DNA of 64,000 bases from Rhodobacteraceae bacterium LMO-JJ12 (GCA_021555075.1 JAKGBX010000004.1:186001-250000), one strand, 5' to 3'. Shown: positions 31,515-41,210, numbered from the stretch's first letter. Made by a program: numbers and translations. The notes: generated by a model from the sequence alone, not told the origin.

Positions 31515-32510
31515 TCAGAGACGGCCCATGGCCACGGCGACATCGGCCATGCGGCACGAGAAGCCCCATTCGTTGTCATACCAGCTCAGAACGCGCACCA
31601 GGCGCTTGCCGACCACCTTGGTCTGGGCGGGGGCGAAGATTGCGCTTTCAGGGGAATGATTGAAATCAATCGAGACAAGTGGGGCGTCTTCATAGCCCAG
31701 CACACCCTTCATCGGGCCTGCGGCGGCCTCGGCCACGATGGCGTTGATTTCGTCTTCGCTCACATCGCGGCCCGCTGTGAAGGTGAGATCGACCGCCGAG
31801 ACATTGGGGGTGGGCACGCGGATCGCCGAGCCGTCAAGTTTGCCCGCCAGCGCCGGGAGTACTTCGCCTAGGGCCTTGGCGGCGCCCGTGGAGGTGGGAA
31901 TCATCGACATCGCGGCAGCGCGGGCGCGGTAGAGATCTTTGTGACGCCGATCAAGTGTCGGCTGATCCCCGGTATAGGCATGGATCGTTGTCATGATGCC
32001 GGATTCGATGCCGACCGCGTCATTGAGCACCTTGGCCACGGGCGCGAGGCAATTGGTGGTGCAGGAACCGTTGGAGATCATCGTATCGGAGGCGGTGAGT
32101 TGGTCGTGGTTCACGCCGTAAACGATTGTCTTGTCGACATTCTTTCCCGGTGCCGAAAGCAGCACCTTGCGCGCGCCGTTCTTTATATGCACGTCGGCCT
32201 TGGTGCCGTCGTTGAATTTGCCGGTGCATTCGAGGACCACGTCACAGCCCGACCAGTCGAGCTCGTTCAGGTCATAGGTCGAAAACATCTCGATCGGGCC
32301 GCGGCCGAGATCCATGGTGCCATCGCCCAGGGTGACCGTGCCGGGGAAGCGGCCATGCACGCTGTCATATTTGAGCAGGTGAGCGGCAGTTTCCAGCGGG
32401 CCGGTGGCGTTGAGCTTGATCACCTCGATATCATCGCGGCTGCCTGCGATGTGGGACAATGTGCAACGGCCAATGCGGCCAAACCCGTTGATGCCGACTT
32501 TGATGGACAT
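31515..32510 (-). CDS. gap: Glyceraldehyde-3-phosphate dehydrogenase, type I, with NADP-type cofactor pocket
   Basis: 331 residues from ATG 32510. Catalytic Cys150 in SNGSCTTNCLAP and the Rossmann motif KVGINGFGRIGR are intact. At the end of the second beta strand, where NAD-specific enzymes have an aspartate (IND), this protein reads KLNATGPLE, with Ala35 at the equivalent position by gapless alignment to E. coli GapA. Loss of that acid is known to relax or switch coenzyme preference to NADP. A gluconeogenic or NADPH-linked role is therefore possible. Confidence 0.95.
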   Translation of the reverse strand: MSIKVGINGFGRIGRCTLSHIAGSRDDIEVIKLNATGPLETAAHLLKYDSVHGRFPGTVTLGDGTMDLGRGPIEMFSTYDLNELDWSGCDVVLECTGKFNDGTKADVHIKNGARKVLLSAPGKNVDKTIVYGVNHDQLTASDTMISNGSCTTNCLAPVAKVLNDAVGIESGIMTTIHAYTGDQPTLDRRHKDLYRARAAAMSMIPTSTGAAKALGEVLPALAGKLDGSAIRVPTPNVSAVDLTFTAGRDVSEDEINAIVAEAAAGPMKGVLGYEDAPLVSIDFNHSPESAIFAPAQTKVVGKRLVRVLSWYDNEWGFSCRMADVAVAMGRL

Positions 32511-32683
32511 GGAATGCTCCTCTGGGTGGCTGGAATTTGTGCTTGCCATAAAGTGTTTGAGCGCGCGCGGAAAGGGGGCGAGCCGTGGTTTTTCGGCGTA
32601 ATTCAGCGTGTTAGCGGTAACTTCGAGGGGTTGCGCTAACATTTCGGCGGGTGTGGCACGTGGCGTGAGCGGTGCGGCACTGG

Positions 32684-32749
32684 CCCCCCGCACCGCAGAA
32701 AGAAGCGGGGGGCCAGCCCCCCACACCGCAGAAAGAAGTGGGGGGCCAG
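32684..32749. repeat. Two tandem 33-bp GC-rich hairpin units
   Basis: Units 32684-32716 and 32717-32749 share CACCGCAGAAAGAAG flanked by C-runs and G-runs, so each folds into a stem with GGCCCCCC pairing to GGGGGGCC. They differ at two positions. A third, truncated start (32750 onward) merges into the dispersed repeat. This is probably local duplication of a terminator-like element. Confidence 0.8.
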
Positions 32750-32788
32750 CCCCCCACACCCCCCGGGATATTTCGGGCAAGATGAAGG
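32739..32788. repeat. Dispersed 50-bp repeat, copy A
   Basis: Begins with TGGGGGGCCAG and continues with CCCCGGGATATTTC and GGCAAGATGAAGG. It matches 61081-61130 at 48 of 50 positions. I recall similar GC-rich elements ending CCGGGATATTT scattered through Rhodobacteraceae genomes, so this is probably a known type of intergenic repeat. Confidence 0.85.
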
Positions 32789-32913
32789 TACAAAGATGCG
32801 TGAAGCTTGACCGGGGCGGGGAAGGGAGCGTAGCGTTTTGGCAGCTCAAGTGGGCCCGCAGTGAGCCGAAACGGTGTGTGCCATCGATTGATGATTCAGC
32901 GATGGAGACGATC

Positions 32914-34482
32914 ATGACAGTGGAAACATTTGACCAAAAACCCAAGAGACGTGGCCGCAAGGTGCAGCGGACAGGACCGGTTGTGCCGGATGCATTTCAT
33001 GTGGGGGAAAGGCCCGGGCGGGCCCACGGGCGGTTCTTGTCGCAAGGCGATATCGAGCAGTTTCGCGCGCAAAGTTTGGCGTTGTTGCAAGACTATGGCG
33101 TGGTGGTGATTCATCCCGGTGCGCGGGCAGCATTGTTGAAAGCGGGTGCGACTGAGGGCGGTGGGGCCGATCGGTTGCGGCTGCCGCGCGCTCTGATCGA
33201 GGAAGCGCTGCGCGAGACGCCAAAGAAGGCGCGGCTATGTGGCAAGGTTGAGGCGCGCGACTTGGCGCTGCCACGTGGTGACGGACAATTCATCATGCGC
33301 ACGGGCACCGGAGCGCATGGCTATGTCGATCCGCGCGATGCCAGCTATCGCAACACCGATTTCAAGGCGGTGCGCGAGATGGGGGCGGTGGCCGAGGGGC
33401 TGGATCAGGTGGGCTTTGTGGCGCATCCCTTCGTGCATGGCGTGCCGGAGATGACGGCGGATATTCACAGCTTTGGCGAGATGATCCAGAGGACCACCAA
33501 ACATTGCTGGCTTCAGCCATATGGCAAGGAGAACGTCGAGTTTGACATGAAGATTGCCGTGATCGCGGCAGGCGGGGAGGAGGCGTTTCGTGCGCGCCCG
33601 ATCGCAAGCTGCATCACCTGTAGTTTTACGCCGCTTGAGTTCAAGTTCATGGACACCGAATGCATCATCCAGGCGGGGCGATTGGGAATGCCGATTCATG
33701 CCTGTTCGCTGCCTTCGGCCGGGGGCTCGGCGCCGCTGACCTCTGCCGGGATGGTGTTGATGGCGAGCGCCGAGATCGTGGCGATGGTGACGCTGGCGCA
33801 TGTGCTGGCCCCCGGTACGCCGGTGATTGCGACGCCTTTGATGTTCACGCTCGACATGGGGACGGGATCGGCTCTGCAGTCTTGCCCCGAGAGCGTGCAG
33901 ATGGCGGGCATGGCCATTCAGGTGATGAAGGAAGGGTTTGGCTTGCTTGCCCATACCTATGGCGCGGGATCGGACACGCCGGATGTGGATGTGCAAGGCG
34001 CCGCCGAACGCGCCATGTTGGGGCAGGCCGTGGCCATGGCGGGGGCGGATATTCTGGGCGGCGTCGGGCAACTGGAATGTGCCACGGTGTTTTCACCGGT
34101 TCAGGCGGTTCTGGATGATGAGACCGGCGCGATGCTGCGCAAGCTGTTGACGCCGCCGGAGGTGAGCGAGGCGGCGATGAACTGGGGCGAGGTGATGGGC
34201 ATTCGCGTCGGCGGGCATTTCCTGGACAGTGCGCAAACGCTGGCGCTGTGTCGTGAGCAGCATGTGCCGGGGGTGTTTTTACGACAGGGGCGCGATGACT
34301 ATGAAAAGACGGGGCGGCGCACCGCATTCGAGGCCGCGCGCGAGCGCGCGCTGGGGCTGATCGCGGCGGCACCAGAGGAGGGGTATTTGAGCGTAGATCA
34401 GCGGCGAGAGATTGCCGAGGTGGTCAAGGCCGGGGAGCGTTTCGTGCTGGAAGCGACGAGCGGGGCGATGGAGATGATCTGA
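32914..34482 (+). CDS. MttB-family (trimethylamine methyltransferase-like) protein without pyrrolysine
   Basis: 522 residues from ATG 32914, preceded by GGAGACGATC. The TIM-barrel family pattern is clear: DYGVVVIHPGARAALLKAG, ASCITCSFTPLEF, AGRLGMPIHACSLPSAGGSA, MASAEIVAMVTLAHVLAPG and GAGSDTPDVDVQGAAERAML. The frame is continuous with no internal UAG, so it belongs to the non-pyrrolysine superfamily, members of which demethylate glycine betaine and other quaternary amines onto a corrinoid protein. No corrinoid-protein or reductive-activator gene is adjacent, so substrate and acceptor are open. Confidence 0.88.
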   Translation: MTVETFDQKPKRRGRKVQRTGPVVPDAFHVGERPGRAHGRFLSQGDIEQFRAQSLALLQDYGVVVIHPGARAALLKAGATEGGGADRLRLPRALIEEALRETPKKARLCGKVEARDLALPRGDGQFIMRTGTGAHGYVDPRDASYRNTDFKAVREMGAVAEGLDQVGFVAHPFVHGVPEMTADIHSFGEMIQRTTKHCWLQPYGKENVEFDMKIAVIAAGGEEAFRARPIASCITCSFTPLEFKFMDTECIIQAGRLGMPIHACSLPSAGGSAPLTSAGMVLMASAEIVAMVTLAHVLAPGTPVIATPLMFTLDMGTGSALQSCPESVQMAGMAIQVMKEGFGLLAHTYGAGSDTPDVDVQGAAERAMLGQAVAMAGADILGGVGQLECATVFSPVQAVLDDETGAMLRKLLTPPEVSEAAMNWGEVMGIRVGGHFLDSAQTLALCREQHVPGVFLRQGRDDYEKTGRRTAFEAARERALGLIAAAPEEGYLSVDQRREIAEVVKAGERFVLEATSGAMEMI

Positions 34483-34562
34483 GGGTATAAGTGGGGGAAT
34501 GTCGGTCTACTCATCCCTGACGGGATCAGTTAGTCTGTCTGCAAATCTTGTGAGGTGAGAGT

Positions 34563-35528
34563 ATGAGTGGACTTCTGGCGCTGCTGGATGATGTAGCGGC
34601 GATTGCCAAGGTGGCGGCGGCCTCGGTCGATGATGTGGCGGCGCAGGCCATGAAAGCAGGGGCCAAGACGGCGGGGGCGGTGATTGATGACGCTGCTGTC
34701 TCGCCGGCCTATGTTCAGGGGTTCGCGCCGAGCCGCGAGTTGCCAATTGTTGGGCGTATCGCGCTTGGATCAATTCGCAACAAGTTGTTGATCCTCTTGC
34801 CTGCCGGACTTTTGCTGTCGAATTTTGCACCTTGGCTGATCCCTATCTTGCTGATGCTGGGTGGGTCTTACCTGTGTTTTGAGGGGGCCGAAAAGATTTG
34901 GCACAAGCTTTTTGCGCATGAGGAGGTCGGAGATCTCGGGGCGCCGGGCAAGGGTGATCCGCTGCATCTGGAAGAGGAAAAGGTTGCGGGGGCGATCAAG
35001 ACCGACTTCATCTTGTCCGCAGAGATCATGACGATCGCGCTGTCGACGATTCCGCAAAGCACGATCTGGTTTGAGGCGGCGACGCTGGCAGTTGTTGCAA
35101 TCGGCATCACGGTGGCGGTTTATGGCAGTGTCGCGCTGATCGTGAAGATGGACGATCTGGGCCTGTTGATGAGCACTGGCGGGCGGATGCGGATTACACG
35201 GCGGCTGGGGCGCGCGATTGTCGCGGGAATGCCGGGGTTTCTGGCGACGCTGATGGTGATTGGCACGGCGGCGATGCTTTGGGTTGGTGGCTCGATCATC
35301 GTTCACGGCGCGCATGAGTTGGGCTGGCATCTGCCCTATGAGTTTATCAGGCAAACGGTTGAGAGCGTGGTGAGCGGGATGAGCGGGTCTTACCTCGGGG
35401 CGCTTAAATGGGGTTTGACGGCGGCGATGGATGCGGTGTTGGGGCTTGCTGTCGGGATTGTGCTGTTGCCGCTGGGAACGCGGGTGATTGGGCCGGCGTG
35501 GCAGGCGGTTTTCAAAGGGAAAGCCTGA
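34563..35528 (+). CDS. DUF808 (YedI-like) multipass membrane protein
   Basis: 321 residues. The N-terminus MSGLLALLDDVAAIAKVAAA SVDDVA is the family start, followed by about six membrane helices and a conserved cytoplasmic stretch LCFEGAEKIWHKLFAHE. Function of the family is unknown; induction by stress has been reported for relatives but nothing in this sequence shows it. It lies 80 bp behind the MttB-family gene on the same strand. Confidence 0.9.
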   Translation: MSGLLALLDDVAAIAKVAAASVDDVAAQAMKAGAKTAGAVIDDAAVSPAYVQGFAPSRELPIVGRIALGSIRNKLLILLPAGLLLSNFAPWLIPILLMLGGSYLCFEGAEKIWHKLFAHEEVGDLGAPGKGDPLHLEEEKVAGAIKTDFILSAEIMTIALSTIPQSTIWFEAATLAVVAIGITVAVYGSVALIVKMDDLGLLMSTGGRMRITRRLGRAIVAGMPGFLATLMVIGTAAMLWVGGSIIVHGAHELGWHLPYEFIRQTVESVVSGMSGSYLGALKWGLTAAMDAVLGLAVGIVLLPLGTRVIGPAWQAVFKGKA

Positions 35529-35541
35529 GGCGGCGACGCAC

Positions 35542-36120
35542 TCAGGTTTGCGGCGGCATGTCGAGGCTGAGTGTGCCCGAGCGATAGCCGCCCGTGATCA
35601 GCAGGCCGGGGGCGCGCAGTTCGGGATGATCATCAACCCAGTCGCGGAATTGGTCGTTGGTCACGATGCGGGCGCTGAACTCGCGTGCGGCTTGCAGGAT
35701 GATGGGATCGGCGGGCGTTCCCTTGGGAACCACGAGAACCTGTTTTTCGGGCAGCCCCAGCATCCGGGCCAAAACGGGATCGTCGAGATATTTGTCAGCG
35801 ATCAGATAGCCCACGTTGGCATCGAAAACGACGCTGACGGCCTTACCCAGAGCCTGACAATGTAACACGACTTCCCGGACGGTTTCGATTTTGGGGATGT
35901 TGTCGCGCCAATACATTACGTTCGAGCCATCGAGGATGACCCAGTTCTTTGCACGCTCGCGCCGGTCGCTGGCCTGGCGAACGATCGCGCGGATCAGCAG
36001 AAAGAGGCTGGCCAATGTGCAGGGGATGCCCAGAAGAAGAAAATCGAACCATTGGGGGTTCAGCAGGGCGAAAACAGAACCGAGAAGCGACACGAAGAGA
36101 AGGATAAGAGGTGCAAACAT
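35542..36120 (-). CDS. Membrane-anchored NYN/Zc3h12a-like ribonuclease
   Basis: 192 residues. Two N-terminal hydrophobic helices (about 3-20 and 26-46) anchor a cytoplasmic domain that starts VILDGSNVMYWRD. The acidic set Asp64, Asp100, Asp138 (TPADPII) and Asp156/Asp160 (IVTNDQFRDW) matches the metal centre of PIN-like NYN domains of the Zc3h12a (Regnase) type. The catalytic residues look intact, so an RNase at the inner membrane is expected. The target is unknown. It is convergent with DUF808 and lies after tkt on the same strand. Confidence 0.75.
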   Translation of the reverse strand: MFAPLILLFVSLLGSVFALLNPQWFDFLLLGIPCTLASLFLLIRAIVRQASDRRERAKNWVILDGSNVMYWRDNIPKIETVREVVLHCQALGKAVSVVFDANVGYLIADKYLDDPVLARMLGLPEKQVLVVPKGTPADPIILQAAREFSARIVTNDQFRDWVDDHPELRAPGLLITGGYRSGTLSLDMPPQT

Positions 36121-36155
36121 GGGGCAAATCCCGTTGCTCGATTCTGAGGTGCCAA

Positions 36156-36184
36156 GCGGCCCCGGGCAAGATATGCGGGGCCGC
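36156..36184. terminator. Hairpin downstream of tkt
   Basis: Perfect 9-bp GC stem (36156-36164 with 36176-36184) in the 87-bp gap between tkt and the NYN gene, both leftward. There is no T-run, so it may only partly separate the two transcripts. Confidence 0.45.
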
Positions 36185-36207
36185 CTGAGCGATGTTTACC
36201 AACCGGT

Positions 36208-38226
36208 TCAGAGGAGCGATTTGACCTTTTCGGCGACGGCTTGCGCCGTAATGCCGAATTTCTCGAACAGGGTTTCGGCCGGGGCGGAGGCGCCGAAGCC
36301 TTCCATGCCGACAAAGCCGGATTTGGCCGCCTTGCCGCGTTCGCCCGCAAGCCAGCGATCCCAGCCGAGGCGCGCGCCGGCCTCGACAGCCACGCGCACG
36401 GCGGCGCCGCCGGGCAGAACCTTGCGCCGATAGCTCTCGTCTTGTTCCTCGAACAACTCCCAGCACGGCATCGAGACCACGCGGGTGCCGATGCCTTCGG
36501 CCTCGAGCAAGTCGCGCGCCTCCATCGCCACCGAGACCTCGGAACCGGTGGCCAGAAGGATCGCCTGACGTTTGCCCGTCGAATCAGCAAGCACATAGGC
36601 CCCTTGGGCGGTAAGGTTCTTTGCTTTGTGCATGGTGCGCAGAGTCGGCAGGCCCTGACGGGTGAGCGCCAGAACCGACGGCGTTTCCTTGGTGGTCAGC
36701 GCCAGTTCCCACGCCTCGGCGGTCTCGACCGTGTCACAGGGGCGGAAGGTGTAGGAATTGGGCGTCGCGCGGCAGATCGCCAGATGTTCGACCGGCTGGT
36801 GGGTGGGGCCGTCTTCGCCCACGCCGATGCTGTCATGGGTCATCACGAACACGGTGGGAATTTTCATCAGCGAGGCCAGCCGCATCGCCGGGCGGGCATA
36901 ATCGGTGAAGCAGAAGAAGGTGCCGCCATAGGGGCGGACGCCGCCATGCAGCGCCATGCCGTTCATCGCGGCGGCCATGGCATGTTCGCGGATGCCCCAA
37001 TAGATGTAGCGGCCCTTGCGATTGTCGATGTCGAACATGCCGAGATCGCCGGTCTTGGTGTTGTTGGACCCGGTCAGATCCGCCGAGCCGCCGACGGTTT
37101 CGGACATGATCGGGTTGATCACTTCCAGCGCCATTTCGCTGGATTTGCGGGTGGCGACCTTGGGCCGTTCATCCGAGATCTGCTTTTTCAAGGCGCGCAC
37201 GCGGGCCGCTAGCGAATTTGGCACGTCGCGGGCATAGGCGCGGGTGAATTCACCCCGGCGTCTTTCAGAAAGTGCGGCGAGGCGGGTTTGCCATGCGGCG
37301 TTTTCACTTGCGCCGCGCTGGCCTGCGGCTTCCCACCACGCTTTGATCTCGCTTGGAATCTCGAACGGGCCGGTGGTCCAGCCGTAGGCCTGTTTGGCGG
37401 CGGCCATTTCATCGGGATCGGTAAGCGCGCCGTGGCCTTTGGACGTGTCCTGGGCCGCGTGACCGAGGGCAATGTGGGTCTTGCAGGCGATCATCGAGGG
37501 TTGATCGGATTTCTTGGCCGCCGTGATGGCGGCGTCGATGGCGGCCGGATCGTGACCGTCGATCTGCTGCACATGCCAGCCCGAGGCGGCAAAACGCGCG
37601 GGTTGATCGGTGCAATCAGACAGCGATACCTTGCCGTCGATGGTGATGTCGTTGTTGTCCCAGAACACGATCAGCTTGGAGAGCTGATGGCGCCCTGCGA
37701 GGCCGATGGCCTCTTGGCTGATGCCTTCCATCAGGCAGCCGTCACCGACCATGACATAGGTGTGATGATCGACCAGCTTGGCACCATAGCGGGCGCGCTG
37801 AATCTCTTCGGCCATGGCAAAGCCGACCGAATTGGCGAGGCCCTGACCGAGCGGGCCGGTGGTGGTTTCGATCCCCGGCGCGTGGCCATATTCGGGATGG
37901 CCTGCGGTGATCGCGCCCCATTGGCGGAAGTCCTTGATCTGCTCAAGGGTCATTTCCGGATAACCGGTGAGATAGAGCAGCGAATAGAGCAGCATCGAGC
38001 CGTGCCCGGCCGAAAGGATGAAGCGGTCACGATCGGGCCATTCGGGGTTGGCGGCATCGAATTTCAGATGCTGACCAAACAGCACCGTAGCAACGTCTGC
38101 CATGCCCATCGGCATGCCGGAGTGACCGGAGTTGGCGGCGGCGACGGCATCGAGCGTGAGCGTGCGGATGGCAGCGGCGCGCATCCAGTGATCGGGGTTG
38201 GCAGCGCGAAGAGCAGAAATATCCAA
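36208..38226 (-). CDS. tkt: Transketolase
   Basis: 672 residues if started at TTG 38226, the only start that fits: GAAGGA lies eight bases upstream and [19 protein letters not shown] is the usual beginning. A longer frame upstream shows no homology. ThDP motifs [34 protein letters not shown] and [10 protein letters not shown], and the pyrimidine-domain [11 protein letters not shown] and RQGLPTLR are present. It transfers two-carbon units in the pentose phosphate pathway. Monocistronic or loosely linked to the NYN gene. Confidence 0.95.
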   Translation of the reverse strand: MDISALRAANPDHWMRAAAIRTLTLDAVAAANSGHSGMPMGMADVATVLFGQHLKFDAANPEWPDRDRFILSAGHGSMLLYSLLYLTGYPEMTLEQIKDFRQWGAITAGHPEYGHAPGIETTTGPLGQGLANSVGFAMAEEIQRARYGAKLVDHHTYVMVGDGCLMEGISQEAIGLAGRHQLSKLIVFWDNNDITIDGKVSLSDCTDQPARFAASGWHVQQIDGHDPAAIDAAITAAKKSDQPSMIACKTHIALGHAAQDTSKGHGALTDPDEMAAAKQAYGWTTGPFEIPSEIKAWWEAAGQRGASENAAWQTRLAALSERRRGEFTRAYARDVPNSLAARVRALKKQISDERPKVATRKSSEMALEVINPIMSETVGGSADLTGSNNTKTGDLGMFDIDNRKGRYIYWGIREHAMAAAMNGMALHGGVRPYGGTFFCFTDYARPAMRLASLMKIPTVFVMTHDSIGVGEDGPTHQPVEHLAICRATPNSYTFRPCDTVETAEAWELALTTKETPSVLALTRQGLPTLRTMHKAKNLTAQGAYVLADSTGKRQAILLATGSEVSVAMEARDLLEAEGIGTRVVSMPCWELFEEQDESYRRKVLPGGAAVRVAVEAGARLGWDRWLAGERGKAAKSGFVGMEGFGASAPAETLFEKFGITAQAVAEKVKSLL

Positions 38227-38518
38227 GGCGGGAATCCTTCGATTGATGGGGTTTGGGGCATTCCTTAGCAGGCTCGGACAGGGGCGCAACAGGGGCAAAA
38301 GACCCATGAAGCGGCAAGGGCTTGCCAGTTTGCGGGCAGGAAACCGGTTTCCTTGTTTGGAAACAAGGCGAAAGGCATTAAAGTTGAAGCAATCCGGCAA
38401 GGGGCTTGATTCGCGGTGAGGCAGCCGTATGCCCGAAAAGCCCGGTGGCTTGAGACTGCCGGGACGCGGCGGTCGCGGTGAGTGCATGTCAGATGCACGA
38501 CACAAGAAGGAGTGGGGC

Positions 38519-39004
38519 ATGAACCAGGTAGAGGAGTTTGAGCGCAGGATAACGGCCGCGCTTGATCGGATTGCCAAGGGAATCGAGCCGTTGGGCACAG
38601 CGCCCGACAGCAGCGTGGCCGAAGAAGAATTGGCCCGCGCGCGCGCCGAGTTGGAAGAGGAACGGCTTGCAGCGGCGCAGCTTGAGGAGCGGATCAAGGC
38701 ATTACACGAGCGCCAGGACAACAAGATTGCCGTCCTCGAAGCGCGCACCGCCGAACAGAGCGCGACGCTGACCAAACTTGACGCCGAACTACAACGGCTG
38801 CGCGCCTCCAATGAACAACTGCGCGCCTCGAACGGGGCGCTGCGCGAGGCCAATGAACAGGGTGTGGGCGAGCCGCATCTGATCAACAAGGCGATGCTGG
38901 CCGAACTTGAAGGTTTGCGCGCGGCGCGGGCCGCCGACACGGCCGAGAGCGCCGCGATCCTGAGCGCGCTTGAACCGCTCTTGCAAGCAGAGGAGAGCGC
39001 ATAA
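38519..39004 (+). CDS. Coiled-coil protein preceding zapA
   Basis: 161 residues from ATG 38519, with AAGGAG upstream. Almost the whole chain from residue 35 to 125 is a charged heptad coiled coil ([40 protein letters not shown]). It overlaps zapA by one base, and relatives (DUF4164-like) precede zapA in many alphaproteobacteria. A structural partner of ZapA at the division ring is inferred from coupling alone. Confidence 0.8.
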   Translation: MNQVEEFERRITAALDRIAKGIEPLGTAPDSSVAEEELARARAELEEERLAAAQLEERIKALHERQDNKIAVLEARTAEQSATLTKLDAELQRLRASNEQLRASNGALREANEQGVGEPHLINKAMLAELEGLRAARAADTAESAAILSALEPLLQAEESA

Positions 39005-39396
39005 TGCCGGAAGTGGAAATCATCATTGGCGGGCGCAGTTTCGAGGTTTCCTGTCAGGAGGGCGAGGAGCATTACCTGCAATCAGCCGCTCGGATGCTGA
39101 ACGACGAAGCCACCACCCTGACCGAGCATACGGGGCGCCTTCCCGAGGCACGTATGCTGCTCATGGCCGGGTTGATGCTGGCCGACAAGACCGCCGGTGT
39201 GGAAGACAAGCTGCGCGACATGCAAAATCAGGTCGCCGATCTGGAAAGCGAGTTGCAACGTCTGCATCAAACACCTGCGCCCGAGCCTGAGCGTGTCGAG
39301 GTGGCGGTGGTGCCTGAAAGCCTTACCGAGAGTCTGGCCGAACTGGCCGCGCGCGCGGAATCGCTGGCGGCGGAAGTGGAAGAGAAGGCGGGTTGA
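39004..39396 (+). CDS. zapA: Cell division protein ZapA
   Basis: 130 residues. Starts [20 protein letters not shown], the ZapA FtsZ-binding head, with [13 protein letters not shown] and a following coiled coil ([20 protein letters not shown]). It promotes bundling of FtsZ filaments. It is translationally coupled to the preceding coiled-coil gene. No 6S RNA fold is visible in the 31 bp that follow. Confidence 0.92.
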   Translation: MPEVEIIIGGRSFEVSCQEGEEHYLQSAARMLNDEATTLTEHTGRLPEARMLLMAGLMLADKTAGVEDKLRDMQNQVADLESELQRLHQTPAPEPERVEVAVVPESLTESLAELAARAESLAAEVEEKAG

Positions 39397-39427
39397 ACTG
39401 CGGCGTGAGCTGGGCAGACTGCCCTCT

Positions 39428-39646
39428 CTAAGCCCGATTGCGATAGTGGCGCAGAACAAATAGCCGGATCGCAGAAGCGAGACCGCCATCGAGGCCGCGG
39501 GCTTCATCGATCTCGGCGGCAAGCGCGTTCAGGGGCTGACTGCGTTCGGCTGCGATGTCACGAAAAGCCTGCCAGAATTCCTCTTCCAGCGAGACCGAAG
39601 TGCGATGCCCGCGCAGGCTGAGGGAATGTTTGACGGGTCGGCTCAT
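39428..39646 (-). CDS. Ribbon-helix-helix domain protein
   Basis: 72 residues: [20 protein letters not shown] is the strand of a ribbon-helix-helix fold and EEEFWQAFRDIAAERSQPLN the first helix. Such short proteins bind DNA as dimers. The ATG overlaps the TGA of the DUF4169 gene (39643-39646), so it is the third gene of the fumC transcript. Target genes are unknown. Confidence 0.82.
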   Translation of the reverse strand: MSRPVKHSLSLRGHRTSVSLEEEFWQAFRDIAAERSQPLNALAAEIDEARGLDGGLASAIRLFVLRHYRNRA

Positions 39647-39819
39647 TCGTCGCGCTGTTTGCCGTCGAGAGCGCGCGCCGCTTTCTCTGCGCGCGCCTTT
39701 TCAAGCGATTTCTGAGCCTTGGTTCGGCCAAATTTCACCGCGTTTTCATCGGCTTGCGCCGATTTATTCAACCGAGCACTGGCTTTGCGCGCCTTGTTGA
39801 GATTGATGACCTTGCTCAT
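39643..39819 (-). CDS. DUF4169 family small basic protein
   Basis: 58 residues from ATG 39819 to TGA 39643. It begins [19 protein letters not shown], the family hallmark, then a Lys/Ala-rich helix ending ALDGKQRDE. Its start overlaps the fumC stop and its stop overlaps the ribbon-helix-helix start, each by four bases (ATGA). Function is unknown; the basic helix suggests nucleic acid or ribosome contact. Confidence 0.85.
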   Translation of the reverse strand: MSKVINLNKARKASARLNKSAQADENAVKFGRTKAQKSLEKARAEKAARALDGKQRDE

Positions 39820-41210
39820 GAAGTTGGTCCCACCATTTTTTCGGGGCGCACGATGCGATCAAAGGTCGCTTCATCGACAAAGCCGAGGCGCACCGCCTCC
39901 TGGCGCAGGGTGGTGCCGTTTTCATGCGCGGTCTTGGCGACCTTGGTGGCGTTGTCATAGCCAATTTCAGGAGCCAGCGCGGTGACAAGCATCAGGCTTG
40001 ATTTCATCAGAGTGTCGATGCGGGTTTCATCGGCTTTGAGCCCGTCCACCAGATTGTCGGTAAACGCCGAGGCCGCGTCACCCAAAAGCTGCATGGATTG
40101 CAACACGTTATAGGCGATCATTGGTTTGAACACATTAAGTTCGAAGTGGCCCTGACTTCCGGCAAAACCGACGGCGGCGTCGTTGCCCATGACATGCGCG
40201 CAAACCTGGGTCAGGGCCTCGCATTGGGTCGGGTTGACCTTGCCGGGCATGATCGATGAGCCGGGCTCATTGGCGGGCAGGATCAATTCGCCCAGCCCGG
40301 CGCGCGGGCCGGAGCCGAGAAAGCGGATATCGTTGGCGATCTTGAACAGCGAGCTTGCCACCGTACGCAGCGCGCCCGAGAGTTCGACCATCGCGTCATG
40401 GGCAGCCAAAGCTTCGAACTTGTTGGGCGCGGTGACAAAGGGCAGGCCGGTGATGGTGGCGATTTCGCCCGCTACCTGTGTATCCCAACCTTCGGTCGTG
40501 TTGAGCCCGGTGCCGACGGCGGTGCCGCCTTGGGCGAGTTCATAGATATGGGGCAGGGCGGATTTGATCCGTGCAATCGCCATGGCGACCTGATGCACAT
40601 AGCCCGAGAATTCCTGACCCAGTGTCAGCGGTGTCGCGTCCTGTGTATGGGTGCGCCCGATCTTGATGATATCGGCAAAGGCGTCCTGTTTGATCTTGAG
40701 CGCGTCATGCAGCTTTTCCAGGCCCGGCAAGAGCACCTCGCGCGCGGTGGTGGCGGCGGCGATATGCATGGCAGTTGGAAAGGTGTCGTTGGAGCTTTGG
40801 CCCATGTTGACGTGATCGTTGGGGTGGACTGGCGATTTGCTGCCGAGTTTGCCGCCAAGCGTCTCGATGGCGCGATTGGCGATCACCTCGTTCGCATTCA
40901 TGTTCGATTGGGTGCCCGAGCCGGTTTGCCACACGACCAGCGGAAAATGATCGTCTAGCGCGCCCGTGGCCACTTCGGTGGCGGCATTGATAATTGCTTC
41001 GCCGGTTTGGGGATCGAGACGCCCATGCGCGAGGTTGATGCGTGCGCAGGCCTGTTTGATGACGCCGAGCGCATGCACGATTGCGGTCGGTTGGCGCTCC
41101 CAGCCGATAGGGAAATTGGCGATGGAGCGTTGGGTTTGGGCGCCCCAATAGCGGTCGGCCGGAACGGCGATTTCCCCGAAACTGTCGCTTTCGATTCGTG
41201 TCTTGTTCAT
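39816..41210 (-). CDS. fumC: Class II fumarate hydratase
   Basis: 464 residues. Converts fumarate to malate in the TCA cycle; iron-independent tetramer. The class signature [20 protein letters not shown], the substrate region [17 protein letters not shown] and [20 protein letters not shown] are intact. It heads a three-gene unit with DUF4169 and a ribbon-helix-helix protein. Confidence 0.97.
   Translation of the reverse strand: MNKTRIESDSFGEIAVPADRYWGAQTQRSIANFPIGWERQPTAIVHALGVIKQACARINLAHGRLDPQTGEAIINAATEVATGALDDHFPLVVWQTGSGTQSNMNANEVIANRAIETLGGKLGSKSPVHPNDHVNMGQSSNDTFPTAMHIAAATTAREVLLPGLEKLHDALKIKQDAFADIIKIGRTHTQDATPLTLGQEFSGYVHQVAMAIARIKSALPHIYELAQGGTAVGTGLNTTEGWDTQVAGEIATITGLPFVTAPNKFEALAAHDAMVELSGALRTVASSLFKIANDIRFLGSGPRAGLGELILPANEPGSSIMPGKVNPTQCEALTQVCAHVMGNDAAVGFAGSQGHFELNVFKPMIAYNVLQSMQLLGDAASAFTDNLVDGLKADETRIDTLMKSSLMLVTALAPEIGYDNATKVAKTAHENGTTLRQEAVRLGFVDEATFDRIVRPEKMVGPTS

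Larger units (their letters stand above)
32511..32913. other. 403-bp divergent region between gap and the MttB-family gene
   Basis: Contains the promoters of both genes and, in its middle, the tandem GC-rich hairpin units (32684-32749) and one copy of the dispersed 50-bp repeat (32739-32788). Reading frames across it are made of the repeats and lack conserved residues. Confidence 0.6.

Noticed and set aside
32684-32788. CRISPR-like repeats upstream of gap
   Set aside because: The two units are directly adjacent with no spacers, and each is a GC hairpin; no cas genes are present.
32914-34482. Pyrrolysine-containing MttB
   Set aside because: The frame is uninterrupted from start to a single TGA stop, so there is no in-frame UAG to decode.
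39397-39427. 6S RNA gene after zapA, as in many bacteria
   Set aside because: Only 31 bp separate zapA from the next convergent gene, too short for 6S RNA.
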